A stretch of DNA of 64,000 bases from the NCBI GenBank assembly GCA_030248065.1, contig JASAMV010004497.1, positions 1-64,000 of the forward strand, given 5' to 3'. Of the stretch, positions 24,601-39,600 are shown one piece after another; positions within the stretch are counted from its first letter, which is position 1, and the number at the start of each line of letters is the position of its first letter. This stretch comes from Rhynchonema sp. JSB1_4. Its lineage: Eukaryota > Nematoda > Chromadorea > Monhysterida > Xyalidae. Both the position numbers and the translations under genes were made by a program. The notes beneath the pieces were generated by a model. The model did no database searches. It was not told the DNA's origin and saw only the letters and a program-made list of their open reading frames with translations.

Positions 24601-27600
24601 CTAACAACACACTTGGTGTATGCGTAAGCCTAACAATAAGTGTGGGCCCAACCCTGAAAGTAGACATCTGGTCGGGCCCCAATTGTTTGAGAAGGGAAGA
24701 GTGCTGGGCCAAGGTTTATTTTTTCAAAATGGGCTAGTAGCAAGAAGCTAATAAAATCAAAAATTTAGTAGCTTTTTGCCGCTGAAAAGCCAATTTACTA
24801 GCTTTTTTGGCCAAAATACAAAATTTAGTAGCTTTTAGGCTACTAAATTTGAAAATTTACTAGCTTTTCAAAAAATTTAGTAGCTAAAAAGCTACTAAAT
24901 TTGGTTAAAAAAATCCATGGTGCTGGGTGGTATTTTCAGGCGATGCGCAATTGAGTGGCGTTTTTTGTCATTTACCTCATAAACTGTTCAGAACCATGAA
25001 CTGGTTGTGTCACATACTGGCTGAGTACGTGGTGTACAAGATCCTGTTCTCTTGACTAGACTAGTCGATGTTTCAAAATATCAAATCTGACCCGTCATAC
25101 CTTGCAGGTCCCCGCGACGATCACACATCACGCTGTATCAGCCGCAAGTCAACAAGCCCAGCATCATCATCCGTCGATCCAGTCAACCCCCTCGCATCAG
25201 CAAGCCGACTCAGGTATTGGTCGCACAATGACTATATGAGAATCCATCCCCCTAATTTTCCTGCATTGAAAAGGCGGATATTTGGCATTTTTTTCAAATT
25301 GGACCAGGTTTTGACAAGAACTTTGCATGCTTATCAGTGAGAAACACACGTGTGCAGAAGTTTCACCCTGAATTCCACGCAACTGAAATGGTTCGGGCTC
25401 GGGTTACTGTAGCCACGTATTACACGCGTTATGTGTGAAATTGATTACAGCACACACACGTTGATCACTTCCGATAAATAAAGCGGGAAAAGAAAGAGAA
25501 AATAACTCCTTGTCAAAACCTGATTCAATTTGAAAAAAAATCGCCAGAAACCCTCCTTGCCGATGTAAGAAAAATATGGGGATGGATTCTCATATAGTCA
25601 TTGTGCGACCAATATCAATATCGAAATATACAGCATTGATTTCCTGCGACAAAAGTTGTCAATGAAGAAATTTATAATAAAAACAGCCTTTCAATGTGAA
25701 ATGCCAATCAACGAATTTCAGGCGCATCCCTGCTGCATTCAATATTCGAATTCGATCCCAGCAGTCTCACTGCACAACAACAACAGCAAAGTCAAGCGGC
25801 CGCTGCGCGCAATGCTGCATCTGTGATGGACACCGATGTTGTGACCCCGGAAAAATACGCGAAAGGTTGGGCACCTGTGTATGTGTGTGTGTGTGATTTG
25901 ATGTTTCAAAATTAGGTGTTGTCAGCCATGTTGTTGGGTGCTCTTGGTGAGTATAGTTTGACGAATGATGTACTGTACTGACGATGACGTGGTGCACCAA
26001 ATCGCCACACGGAGACGATTGTGTTAATGTGGCACTGATGTTTTTTTGGAATTTGGAATTTTTTTGGAGCGTGTTTCCGGCGGACTGATATCCGGCAAAT
26101 GATACTGTCGTCAAATCTTGCCGTCAAATCAATAGCCCCAAATGAGCGGACAAAACAGTTCATCTAATTTGAGGACCTGATTTGACCACAGTACTGTAAG
26201 CCTGATATCCACTTGTGTTTCCAACGACAATCGCCGAGCGCACCATAATGGCCATGTGAGACTGAAAGTGCCTACTTGCAGTTTTAAATGCGCATATTCC
26301 TCTAACGTCTGAGAATCGCAACCTCTTTTACAGCTCTATCCGCATCTTCAGCAACGCCAGTGGCGCACGCCACGCCGACCACGCCACGTACGGGCATTGC
26401 ATCCAGCACGGTCGCCGCTGTGGCCGCTGAAATGGCAACACCGAAAGTCAGAGAAAAGATCAAGCAGGTACATAAAAACCAGCTGCGAACTTTTCTGTAA
26501 AATTTGGTGGTTTCGAAACAAGTTAATCTGGATAGCGTCCGTGAACCAGCATGCTGCGGTCGCGCCTGTTATCAGGCCCATTGTAGTCAAATAATTTAAA
26601 TGAGCCAGGTTTACAACTATAGCGACGTTTCACGCATGTTTTTGTGAAGCTTACGAAATGGTTATCTTGCCGTTATCTAGCGGTAAGGCCGATCGGGTGT
26701 AAGCACTCAACAACACCCATCTTCTCGTGTACATAATATGCTCCAAGTTTCGCACTACTACCTTCGCGGCGAGAGTTGTATAAAACCGTTCAAACAGGAT
26801 CCAAGCCCATGCTTTATAGTACTGCGGTCAAATCAAGACGTCAAATCTTTTCACGTCAAATCACATGTATTATTTCTCGCGCTCATTTGGCGCTCACGTA
26901 TATTTTGCTTGTTTGATTTGACGACATAGTACTATTGGCGCCAGCCCAAATTCGCCCCATTACTTATTTGCAGCGGCGGGACAAAGAACTGGCCGAGATC
27001 GATCGTGCCTTCGACCGTCATCTGTCGCTGGTGGCTGAGAAGAACGCACGTGCTGCAGCCACGTTGACCGACCTGCAATTGCCCACATTGCCGGGGCTGA
27101 TGGATGACGAGGATGAGGGTTAGGGTGGCTGCTCGTGTGATATGTATGTTGGCGAGTGCTCGTAGAGATTCACAAATAGAGTGTAGAATATTAGTGTCGT
27201 CCGTATTAGCATCGAGTGCTGTGCTCTCTCCACACAAATCAATGTGTGTTACAATGGAAAACTCTTTATCTTTTGCAATCTATACTACTAAAACAGGAAG
27301 ACGTATGTGTGTTTGTGGCCCCCTCCCTCGGACGGGTCAATTTTCACGGGTAGCTTTGGGTATGCTAACGGGTCTTCGGGGGGGGGGGGTGGGGTACGGC
27401 ACGGGCGCGGCGCTGTAGCCGGGCCGTAGGCACGGGTCCCGTCTAGTAAGCATGGAAGTTACGAGGGATAAGCAACAAGGGTTAAATCATTGTACCGTAT
27501 CTCTGACGGTAAATATTTTTTTAATGAATTCAGACGCGAGCCCATCCACTTCGTCTCCAGCGGCCGGTTCGAGTCAACTGGCTGACTTTGGCCAATCACC

Positions 27601-30600
27601 GTCAACCTCTTTTACACATCAGGCACAGGTCGGGGTGATGTTTCAATTTACGTCTTTTTGTAATTTATTCATCGTGAAAATTGTTCTCTCTTTTTTTATT
27701 CTTTTGTATTTAAATCATTATTTTCTTTTCAGGCTTCCACCTCATTCGGCCCGTTATCCGACCAGCCTGGCCCGTCAACCAGCGGTCCGGTCCCGTCAGT
27801 GGCCCGTCAGGCTGCAAGTCCGGCCCGTTTCAGTCCCGTCAGATTTAGTCCCGAACACGGCAAGACCCCGCCCCCGGTTGAAAGCATGTTGTTCGGTCTG
27901 GCTGGGTCCGATCAGAATAAGGACAATGAGGGTGAAGATATTCAGGTGTTCATTCCTGAGGATAATACGAAGAAGGACACGCCGAAAAAGGTGCCCGGGG
28001 ATTTTGACTTGGTTGCTTAGTGTGGTTTTTGTCTGTTTGTTTGAAATTGCTGCTTGTGGAAACGCTATCCCACCGATGGGCTTGATAACAGAAAAACCGA
28101 CAACAGTGGCCAAAACTTGCTCCGAAACTTCTGATTAAGACAGCGTCCTGTCATGTAATGCAAGCATAGGTTTTGAAGACATTTTTATTCTCAGTTCCTT
28201 TCCATCACTGAGCCCGCTCCAAACCAAGCAAACGATATGAAAAATGAACACTCAGCAAGATGCTTTCTTCGTCATTACGTTTACCACCAGCGCCAAGCAC
28301 AGGCAGGATATTAGCCGACATGTACACAAGACGCTTTTTTGTTATGCATGCATACTTTGTTCTGATCGTTTTCCCATGAGATGAACATCACACAATATTT
28401 TGTATTTTTTTCATCGCAGTGTAGTTTTCCGCCCAATTTTTCAGATTCCGATCTACCTATTGAATCGCAGTCCCACGACCGAGCGGACCGAGGCGGATCC
28501 CGACCTGGACCCGGCCATCAAACAAGAGATCGACGTTGTCAACGACGTTCCTCCGCCGAAACAAGCGGAGGACGCGTATGATTTCGACGAATTCTCGGAT
28601 GAAGAATTCGCCGGTGAACCGGTCGCGCGGAAGAAACGGGGCTCACCGCGCACGGAGAAGAATGTGAGTGTGGGTATACAGTCTTACCTGTTTATAGTGG
28701 CAGCATGATCGCTAGGGGCCCATTTATTTTTCTTGGCCACATTACGAAGCCTTCTCAGCACGGTTGAGTACTTGGGAGATTAACGTCACGTTTTGAGCGC
28801 CAAATTACAGTGCGCCTTGCTTTCGATAATGTTCGCTGTGTAAAATAATATTGTTACACTGTATCATGGCAATTGGATACTTATTTTCATTGTCCACGCT
28901 ACCTACTTGTAGATGGGATGTTTTCCTCGGTGGAATGGCTCCTGGTTGTACTGCGTTCCTGAATCAAACACCCGAGCGTGGTGCATCAGTTTGGAGGTCA
29001 TCATTAGTCCCAAAACAGGAGCGTATCCAACCACTACATTTCCAGCTCGAAGCCGAAGTGGCGCGCAAAGTGGCGCAGATCAAATCCATTCACCCCGAGT
29101 TGCGTGTACCCGCCGAGAAACAACTGGTCGACGCGGTTATAAGCGGGCAGCAAACATCAGGTTCACACATCAGTCCGTCTGGTGATCAGACGCAACCAAC
29201 GGATCTGTGGAGACACGTTGTGCCGAAGAAACGACACATGTTGATGGAAATGGAACAGGTTGGCGTGATGTTTCAATGAAGTGATCTGATGTTTCATTGA
29301 CATTCACGAAGCCATACAATAATTTGCTGATAATAATTATTTGATTGGAAAAATGTTTTGCTCGGTCGGACCGATTTACTTCCGTTTCACACTCACACTG
29401 ACAAAAAACAGTCTTGTCTGTACGTGTGCAGCCACAAATCCTATCAATCTGTTCGTCAGCAAATTTGATACCGTCCTGAGTGCCTACAATTTCGTCTTTT
29501 TAGCTCAAATGCGATATTTCCATTTTCCAGCAAGCGCCCGCCGCACCCCTGTTACCCCCGGACGCCGCCCAGCAAGCGTCAACGTCAATGGCAGTACCCC
29601 AAGTCCCGATCGAACCGCCAAGGGAGAAAACACAGTCAGAGATCATGGCTGAAAAACTGGCTGAGACGATGAATCAAAGACTCGACTGGAGACGACAGAA
29701 TTGTTTCATGAGGAGCGAGGTATGGACTGTTTTTCAGCATTCAATGTTTTCATCATTTTTTATGACTTTTAATCACGCTGGTTATACTGGCATCTGGCAT
29801 TATCTTTGGTCATCTCATCGGGGCGTATTGCCCTTGTCTTAGAAAGGTAACCTTTTGTGTTAGGCATATTGGCTCTCAGGTTTATTGACTGCTCTAATTT
29901 CGGCCATAACGTTAAAATTATTCCAATGTAAAGGCAAACTACGCCAACACGAGCCCGATTTCGGAGGTGTTGTTCTTGTAAAACGAATAGAAAGAGAAAT
30001 CCTCATGCACCACGTTTTCGAATCAGCAGCCACGTATGAATGTTTCACTGATCTGCCACCTCCGAAATTGGGCTCGTGTTGGCGTAGTTTTACTATATAC
30101 ACCCACATATCCTGCTCAGAATTCGTGTCGTAGATGAATCACGAACTAACGTTACAAAAAATCGAATCCTTGGAACGTGACGGACCTTTTCTAATCTTAA
30201 ACGTAATCTCATCCTGATGTTTCAGGTCGCTTCGCAAGACGACCGAACCACAGCGCTGGGCATTGTGAACGAACCGAAGCGCAAGTCAATGTTGATCTCA
30301 ACCCGACGTGGCGGGCGAAGGGGCTCGTCTGCTCGGGCACCGGCTGTCGAGCCACTGTCCGTCCCTAAGGTTCACTGATGTTCACATGCTTTTGTTTCGA
30401 AAGGCCTGTTTGGGTGTTTGCTTGATTCGGTCGATGAGTTGAAAACAAAAGTTTACGTCTTCACTGAATCTGGCATAGACTTTAGACAACAACAAAGAAA
30501 GACTTTAGGCAAAGCCAATGTTTGCTGCGCATGCAAACAACGCAGACTCATTTCACTTTGTTAGTATTCTTTTACATTTTCGGGTTACCTGCGAATTATA

Positions 30601-33600
30601 CTACTGCAGTACTTATTGGTTTTCAACCGACTTTCAATCAGTTCACCAATCCCCGAACTTCCAGGTGATAATCCGAATCCCCAAGCTGACAATCAAACGC
30701 GAGCCGGGCTCAGACGAGGACCAGGACAGTGACGCTGAGCACAAAAAGAAGAAGAAGAAGCACAAGAAGGACAAGAAGAAGCGGAGGAGGAAAGATCGTG
30801 AGTGGTTATCATGCCTGTTGGACTAGAGAAAACCAACGCCCATTCCACAGCTACAGTAACCCATACCAATTCCAGCACTACAGTAGCCCACATCCATTCC
30901 AGGTCCGGACAGTGCCGCGTCGACAATCAGCGAAACGCAATCGCGCACGTCCGATGTGCCAAACATTCTAGAACAAGTTGAAACATCAGTTGGTTTGGTT
31001 AACGGCGGTACGCCGACCACATCCGACAACCCTCCCTCAGCTGAGAAGCAACATTACAGGTACACGCTCCTGTCTGTGCTCTTCATAATGACATGATTGG
31101 GATCAAGCTTCCTCCGCCACTATTATGAACTTTGGCCATATTAAAGTTCTGCAAATAATTGTCTTGTGCATGTTGTATCTATCCTACAGTAGTCCGCCAC
31201 GAACTCATGAGACACACTTTTTTTAAATTGGTTTGTGCGGATCCAACAATTTCCGGTTCCACATTTCGAAAAAAAAAAAAAATGCATAAAAACACAGCTC
31301 TCCCCTCGGTGCGTAAATTCCCTTTTGACTCCCAAAACATTTGTGTGTTGAACGACGTTGCTGTTTGCGTAAGCACACAACAAATTGAGGTCAGCCAGCT
31401 GGAAGTTGTCATCATGTCTCATATCCCGATCTCTTTCTTTTGTTTGCGAAAACCCGTGTCACCGGTGCATTTTTTAATCTGGCCAGGCAAGCTTTAAAAA
31501 AAGTCGTCTCATGAGCTGGTGGTTGACTAACACTATGCATACACACAGCTTTCAATCGAAAGAGTGTGTTTCACTATCAAGAGAGTAGACTCTATACCTT
31601 GTTCGGATATTCCTTTCATTCTAAATTTTTCTTAATTTTGACCAAAAAAACAAATAGATACAAAAAACACCTGACTTTTTCAGTCGCAAACGCAAAATCA
31701 TGGACAGTTGGGCGAAGGACACCGAGTCATCGGCGCAAGCAGCTGTAGCCAATCAGCAACCGGCCACTGCAGCGGCACCCGAAACTGATAATATTTTGGA
31801 GAGCATACTCAATGAAACATCATGTTCTCCAGCGAAAGTGGCACCTCCGAACCAGCCACCTCCCGCGGTCGTAAAGGCGGAAAAACAATCGACGCCGTTA
31901 AGAGGTTGGTGTAATGTCTTTGTAATTTTCAATGTTTTTTTCCTTTTTGCTCATGTTATTGGTGTTTTTTTGGTAACATGACGCTGCTCATGTATGTACA
32001 GTATGCGATGATTGCGAACCGGTTTATAAACTCATGCGAGAGTCATTAAAAAACAAACAGGGGAATACCCACAACCAGGAAAAATAACGATTATCATAGG
32101 TCATGCACCTGGCATTGAACTGGAAAACGACAACTATTTGCTTGTCTTTCCTTTCATGTCGTTTTAAACAAGCTATTGCTCAAGCCTCAAGCATTGCATT
32201 TCCAAACCAAATTGTTTTTCCTGGGTTTGCTGCTCTGCGGGCACACCGCATTTCACATAACAAGTACGTATCAATACCTACTCTTTCGTGTCATTGCGGG
32301 TACTGCCAGCCACGCACTGCTACTGGCAGCACGCACGCCGGCAGGGCAGCCAACAGACACGGTATCGCCACAAGTCCATGCAACATGCCGAATAGAATCA
32401 CCAGCACGACGGTTTTCACGAACGTTACAATCGAGTCAATTCGCGTTATTGACATCACACAGACGCACAACATAGTTGATCCGCCCGCTTGAAACATCGG
32501 GTACGCCACTGCGGCCAGTGTTGCGTGCACGCGACTTGCGCTGAAACACGAGACCGTGAGCACAAGCAGCGCCAGTGCGTAGTTTGCATTGTATCCTGTC
32601 CGGTTTCGAACACGGAGTAGGTACATACTGTATGTGTAGGTTCCACAAAAGCTTGTCATTTCTTGGACCGAGCAACATTTCTACATACCACAAACTTGAG
32701 ATTGGGCAGGTCAATTGCGAGCCACATGATAAGTCCCACCCAATGATGCCCATAGAACCAGAAATTGAGAACTAAGGGCTAAACTTGGTTTGCGACCTTT
32801 TCAAAAATCACAAAGACTACATACCTGTGCTCAAAATGAGTAGTACTTTTGTAGAAATGATAGGTGACATGCGCAGTGTAGTCGACGGTGAAGCCGATGG
32901 CCATGAGCAGACAGACCATCACGGTCGGCCCAAGTGGACAGCCCCAGTGGCTCAGAAAGCCAACGGTCACTGTAAAATACATATTTGCTGTGCACAACAC
33001 GAGCGACTAATTATACGGAAATCCACCGAGCACGCGTCCACGAAAGATACAGCCGTTTTTCGCCGTGGCTGTGTGTTTTATTTGATTCAGGCTGGTGCCT
33101 AAGCCTAAGCCTAACCGCAAGCCTAAGCCTAAGCCTAAGCCTGAAATAAAGCAACCAACACACCAAACGTGGATTTCGAAAACTAGCAATTGCACAACAA
33201 GTAACTTTGTTTCGGAAACCGAGGGCGCCAGAATATTGGGCGTGGTAAACTGGGAAACTGGATTATAGGACACATCATGACCGCGTTTCTTGCTCACAAC
33301 CAGTCGCTCGCAATGAATTCTGCTCGCCAGGTATGTAATGTCTCACTCACATGGACCGAAAGGCATGCTTAATAATTCGGGTAACATCTTGTTCGACTTT
33401 GTAGGTAGTATCAATCACTCTTTCTGAGTTCGCTTGTTCGCGGTCTAGAACCCCGTTTCCACTAACCGAACGCAATCGACAGAATGGCAGCCATCGCGAC
33501 GGCGATGCACGCAAGATTCGGCACGAACAGCAAGCACACCAGACCCATCGCTGCCAACGTGCTGATCGCCGTTCTGATGGTGATGTCAGGTGTGGCCAGA

Positions 33601-36600
33601 ATTATGTCGAGCAACGGGGCCGAGTGCTCCCAAACGGACACGTTGAATTCGCGGTATTCACCGACCAATTGTCTTAGTTGCGCGTACTGGCGTGCGGCGG
33701 TCGACCAGAGCACGTGATTGGGCGCGTCAACGTGGCACGTGGATGGCTGAACTCAGCACGTCAACTTGCACTTGATCGTTTCTGAAGTGGAATAGGAACT
33801 CTAGCATTGTTGCTTCTTGAGTCATTCTTTCGTTTTTGCACTGGTGTTACCTTTCGTAATGCCAGCGAACGAACGAAGCCCAGTGCGGATGGTCGATCAG
33901 AAACTCCGGTATCCGGTTGTAGTTGATTGTGTTGTTGTGATTCTCTTGATCGATGAAATAATCGAGCAAGTGTGATGGGGCGCGTTCGACATACTTTGTG
34001 TAGTCAGTCAGTAAAGTTAGCAAGTTCAATTCCGCATCGTCGGCGTCGCAAAACCATAGGTTTCCCAATCTGTGGAACATTTCATCCAGTGATCGTAGTT
34101 GCTTTGAGTTTCCTAAATCAGGCGCTTGCTCCACGATCACGTCAATCATCCAGTCTTCAGCCCATATTTCTGTCTCGAACGTCTTGGCCGTTCGCATCAG
34201 TGGTGAGTCCGGTTCAAGCATTTCCGACAGCGAGAACTTTGTCTCCATTTGTCGTACGCCAAGGCAGGCGTATGTCCACATGAAGAGCGTCACCAGACAT
34301 ACGAACGCTCGACATGTCCAGCCATGGAGGAAGGCACTGTATGATTTGAGCAAAGTGACGATCTTGTCCGAGCTGGACTTTACTGGCTTCAGAAATGGTT
34401 TTTCGCATGAAATTTGCTTGGCTTTCTCAATCTTGATATTTTCGATCAAGCCGTTTTTGTCTTGCGTTCTCTCATCGTTTTCCGGCAGCAATGTCGTTTC
34501 GTTCAGCCGTCGTAGCTCGTCAACTCTCAGATCACTCGACTGTTTCGCTTGCAGTAGCAGCATTATCGGACAGAAACAGCTCAGTTGGTAAACGAGGTCC
34601 AAAGCTATTGTGACTGTCGCCAGGACGGCAAAACTTCGCGCATGTGGTATTGGCACCGTGATACCTGCAGTGTCATTTCCACACTTACAGTGCGGTCAGG
34701 CAGGTAATGCCGATCAAAATACCTCCGTAAACTACTGACCAATTGCGAAAGCGATTACGTTTGTCAGCGAAGTGATGGTCATCGAAGGGTCAACGTCACT
34801 CAGCGAACATGCAAGGCGTTCCGGAATCGAAAACTTGTCATCGTCAGCAGCGGATCCGCGGCCGCGCCGCCTCAACCACGAATGCATGATCAGGAATGCG
34901 TCGTCGACCCCTTAAAATAGTTAAGGCCACTTTATACTTTGTCTCGCTGCGATACACGCAACATTTCCTGACGCGCTTATTGGCCGGTTGCTCGCGCATG
35001 AGCCAATCAACGCGTGAGAAAATGTTGCGTGTATCGCAACGAAACAAGGTATAAAGTGGCCTTTAGATCGAAGCGTTTGCCGATACGTTTTTACGCCGGA
35101 TAAATTGATCGGGCAATTTTTTCGGTGGACAGCAACCAAGAAAAGCCGTCAGCAATGACTTACCGATGCCCAGCACCAGAACGGGCACGAAGGCCATGTT
35201 GTCGACAAAAGGAAAGCCGAGCCAGCCACAAATCAAACCCAGTCCGGCAGCGACTGCCAATAATGGAGTTAAAATTGTGATGAGCACCAGTACCAGCTGT
35301 GTTCCAACGAATCTGGGAGAAGGCATTTTGCAGGCCATTTGCAATTGACAGCAGTTCTATTGTAAAACAATTGAGTAAACCGACTAAACTGTTTTGCTAG
35401 CACATTTGGGGCGATGATTGTGACTGTAACGAACGCTGTTATTAAACCCAGTCCTCCGAGAACGTATTTGAGACATGACGGTCCGGTTTTTGCCAATTCC
35501 TGACAAATTCCAGTTGTAATTGTTGTAATTCTCAAGGCACTGGTCCGAAAAACAGTTAGAAAATAATCTCACTTCGTTCATCACTGTGTCTCCAACGACT
35601 CGTATGTTTAGATCGTCTCCAAACTCTCCATCTTCGGCCCTGTTCGTCAAGCTTCGCACCCAGTCCTCAAGTGCCTGCTCTCTGACTTTCGTGTCTCGGG
35701 GCGATCGAACAATAAAGACAGCACGAGTGACGTTAACGATGTTTGATCGCGGAATAGATTCCTGATCTCTAGACTTCTCGGTTCGGTCCTGACTTGCCAC
35801 AGTTACACCGGCCAAATTACGCCTCAAAGACAGTGTAATTTCGCCGGATGCAATTGGCACCGTAAATGTCGGATAGGTCACATTTACTCCGGTTGGCACG
35901 TCGATCGCACCATTACTGTCAATCGTAAGTTGCTCCTGGAGTGAATAAAAAAATGTGCTCGGCAAAACATTTATCGGACAAAAATAAGAATAGGATAAAA
36001 TGTGTGGACATACCAGGAAATAGCTAAGTGGTGCGATGGTGGCCTCGCATGTTGGCCAGCAAAAGTCATCGAATCTGAACGGCTTTCCGTCCGCTGTTTG
36101 GACAACCACACGCGTTCTAAGTTGTTCTATGAGAGCCTGAATTTATTGCTTATGTGCAAGGAGCTACATAGTTTCGCACGATAAAACGTAAATCCCACAA
36201 GCGCACAAAGTGGAAAAAATGTAACAGCAAACAAAGTTACAGCTCCTCACTAAAAAATTACCCCAGCGTCCAACTGGTGTTCCCCTTTCGGAATACAATG
36301 TACCATGCCGTTTATCTCTAACCCCCAAAGTGGTAAGATGATTGTAGCGCAGTGCGAATTCCAAATGGTTGACGCTGCTCAGCCGATGACGAAAAAATTC
36401 TGCTTGTGATTGAACCCTTCATTGAATCATGAGGACCGTGACTGCGCATAATTAATTTGGAGTTGTAGGTGTACGTTCGAAACAATATTTATTCAAGGTT
36501 GTGGCAGTGAACAGAACGTGGTCGACCCCCACAGCTACACTGGTGACATTGAAATCTTTGCGAATTGATAATTTTACTGCTTGTGGTCCGAATTTACACC

Positions 36601-39600
36601 AACCTTCAATGCTTTCACGTGGCCTGACCTCAGTAATGATCCTCTGTCACTGGCTTCACTAAGTACAACAGTGCCGTAGTACGTGTAGTCTTCCAAACCG
36701 TACAAATGGCCGAGCGCTCGTAGCTCAGCGACAGATTGAGCATTTTCAGGCGAATATCCTTCTCGAATGTTGGTGTGAGGCTAAAACTGAAAAGAACAAG
36801 TTGTTTTTCGTAGTTCGTTTGCGCCATTCAAACTTATTTGTCAGCCCTAATTTCTCCAAAGCATGCTTATTTTCCATTTCTAGACCATTTTCAAACAGGC
36901 ATGCACGTCTTTATTCTCTTTCATTCATTTGAATATTTTAGCTTTTCTGACAATCTGAAGATCATTCCTAGGCCGCATCCTGTGTTTCCCTAGGACTTTT
37001 CAAAACAGACCACCTTTATTATTAATTGAAGATTGATAATACTGTATATTAACTATTATCATATCATATAAGATCAGCTGACCGTAATTCGCCAGACGCA
37101 ACCCAGACAAGCAGTCACCAGCAGGACAGTGCCAAACAGCAGCTTCGTTGGATGTGACCCAATGAAAAGGCCGAGATGGAAGAAAAATGATTCGGTCCCA
37201 CCGTGCAGTCGCTCGCCAATTTGTGCAAGCGCCATTTCGTTTCTGTCGTGGAAGCTCGGAATTACATGTGTAGCAGTTTCCAGTCAAATTTCACCGAAAT
37301 CTGAAATCTGATTATTCCACGACTTTTCAGGCCCGGAAGTTCAGGCGCGACCTTTTCAGGCCCAGTTTTTCAGGCCCGGCCGATTCAGGCTCAGCATATT
37401 TGACCCATTTATACATAGGCTTAAGCTTAGGCTCCAGCCGGGCCTGAATCGGTCCGGCGTGAATGGCCGAGCCTGAACCTGTGCCCGGGACTGAACCGTC
37501 GCACAATAGCATCTGATATACAATGTACATATGTATTATACAATGTACTGCCAGAGTCCTCTGTCAGCAAAAATGAACGTGCACATACAGTATCATATGC
37601 TCCGCTCAACCTGATGACACCCTTACCAGAAACAAAAACTTGTTTTCATTACCGCCTGCCTCGTTTCAAGCGTAGTCGAAGCGGTATGCATGATGCAGTA
37701 CAATTGCATGCAAATGAGTTTTTTTATCCCTTCAATTGGGAACTCCCGTGGAAAGTAAATTTGGACTGCTGTTCTGCTGAGTACGGTATACGTACTGGTC
37801 CAAGAATGCCAGAACTGCATGAAAAAAGAATGAAAACCCGAACATAAAAATACGTGCAAAAGTTCGGAATCATGCTGCGGATCATACTTTATAGAAGTAC
37901 TGAAAGTTTCATCCATTTTCCAGATTCACGACACGGTTCCCCCTCATCGGTCACAAATCACCATCATTCAAAGAACAGAAAGCACAAACGAAAATATGAA
38001 GTGTTCATATCGGAGGATCCGGCGGTGAACTTGCAGAAACTGACGCAATTCGATTTTCCGCAGGAGACATTGCATGTCTGTTTGTTGTTTTTAATTTCAA
38101 TAATTTTTTATCAGAATTTATCTGGCTATGATTTCACTGTGATCGCGAATTTTGACCTTCTTTGCAGAAAGGTCAATTCGTCGTGGCCAAAGCCGATCTC
38201 GACCTGCCGAACGCCCCGCTCTGGAAGGTCGACAATCAGAATCTGTTGCAGAAATTTCAGCCCGAGGATCAGCGCGGCAGAATTCTGTACAGAAATAGCT
38301 CAACGGTTCGCAAAATAAACGTTTAGTGCTTTTTGTGGATGTTTTACAAAACAACTTTAAATATTGCCAGTACGCCGGCTGGTGTCCGCAGTCGGCTCGC
38401 GAGTACGTTGTCGTGGCCGTTCATTTCGTGACACACAGTCGCAGCGAGGTATAGGGAACAGGGAAACATTTCCCTTCTTTTTAAAACTTTTGTTTTTCTT
38501 TCATTTCGAACAAAATCCTCCGCTCTGCAGGTGGTGATCGAACCTGACACGCCCATCTACGATCTGCTGCCGGCCATTTGTGACGTGCCACAGCAGGCTG
38601 ACACGAGTCTCGGACTGGAAGTGGATGAGGAGGAAGTGGTTAGTTCCTTTTTGAAAGGAAAACGGGCATACTTTGACAAAAAAATGCTTAGTTTGTGCAT
38701 CGCTATTCCTGATCGCTGAATTATACTCGATGGACTGTATCAAATAACCGTGGTGACCGGATGAAATCGCAGAGTCCTTTCCCCTGGAGTTTGCTGACAC
38801 TCATTTTGTGACCAGCGTTAAATTTGTTATCAATGAACAACTTTTGCGACGGTGGTGACAGTTAAGTGCATTAACCAATCTCGCAAAATTCTTATCATAA
38901 TAAGCGCTGCTTTACAAACTAACACTAATCGATCTGAATCCTACATCGCTAGGTTTCCTTGGAGGTCAATTGGCCAGAGGTGTTCGCACCGACGAGGCCG
39001 GGCACCTCGCCCGTCTGTAAAAACAGACCGAAACGGGCGAAACTCACTGCTGCTGTTACATTATTTTTTGTCTAAAACGTCTTTCAATCGAAAAACAGGA
39101 GAAGACGGCGTTCGACGGTGACCTAACGGGTCCGCTACGCCCGTCACCTGATGAGTTCGCGGCGGCCGACCAGCCCCTTCGCGATGCGTTGGAGACGTAC
39201 CTGCACGCGTTGCTGTTGCACTGTCTCACTGGCAACTTTCTGCAGACCATAAAGACGACCAATGGTTGGTTTCTTAGTCTGTGTGGATTCAATGTCGTAA
39301 AGATGACCTGACATAGTTACGTATAGATAAGCAAATCTTCGGTATGGGCATGATGACAAGCAAGTTCATGCTAGCCAATGGCATTTCAAATGCACCGCTG
39401 TGAAACATCAGCTAGCTGGCCATGTAGATCACCGCATAATGAAATCGCTTGTTCGGCCGCTGGCTAGATGATCAGATTTGGCTCAGAATTTTTGTGCCCG
39501 CTAAACGGCCAGATTGCTCACAGCTGAACTCCTTGTCAAAAACGTCCTGCCTGTACTGTTCCCTGAATTATCAAGTCCACCGCGTCCCTCAACTTCAGAC

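Noticed and set aside
27452..28138. 228-codon open frame on the plus strand
   Set aside because: It reads across an intron in a different frame from the two real exons (27534-27628 and 27733-27990) it overlaps.
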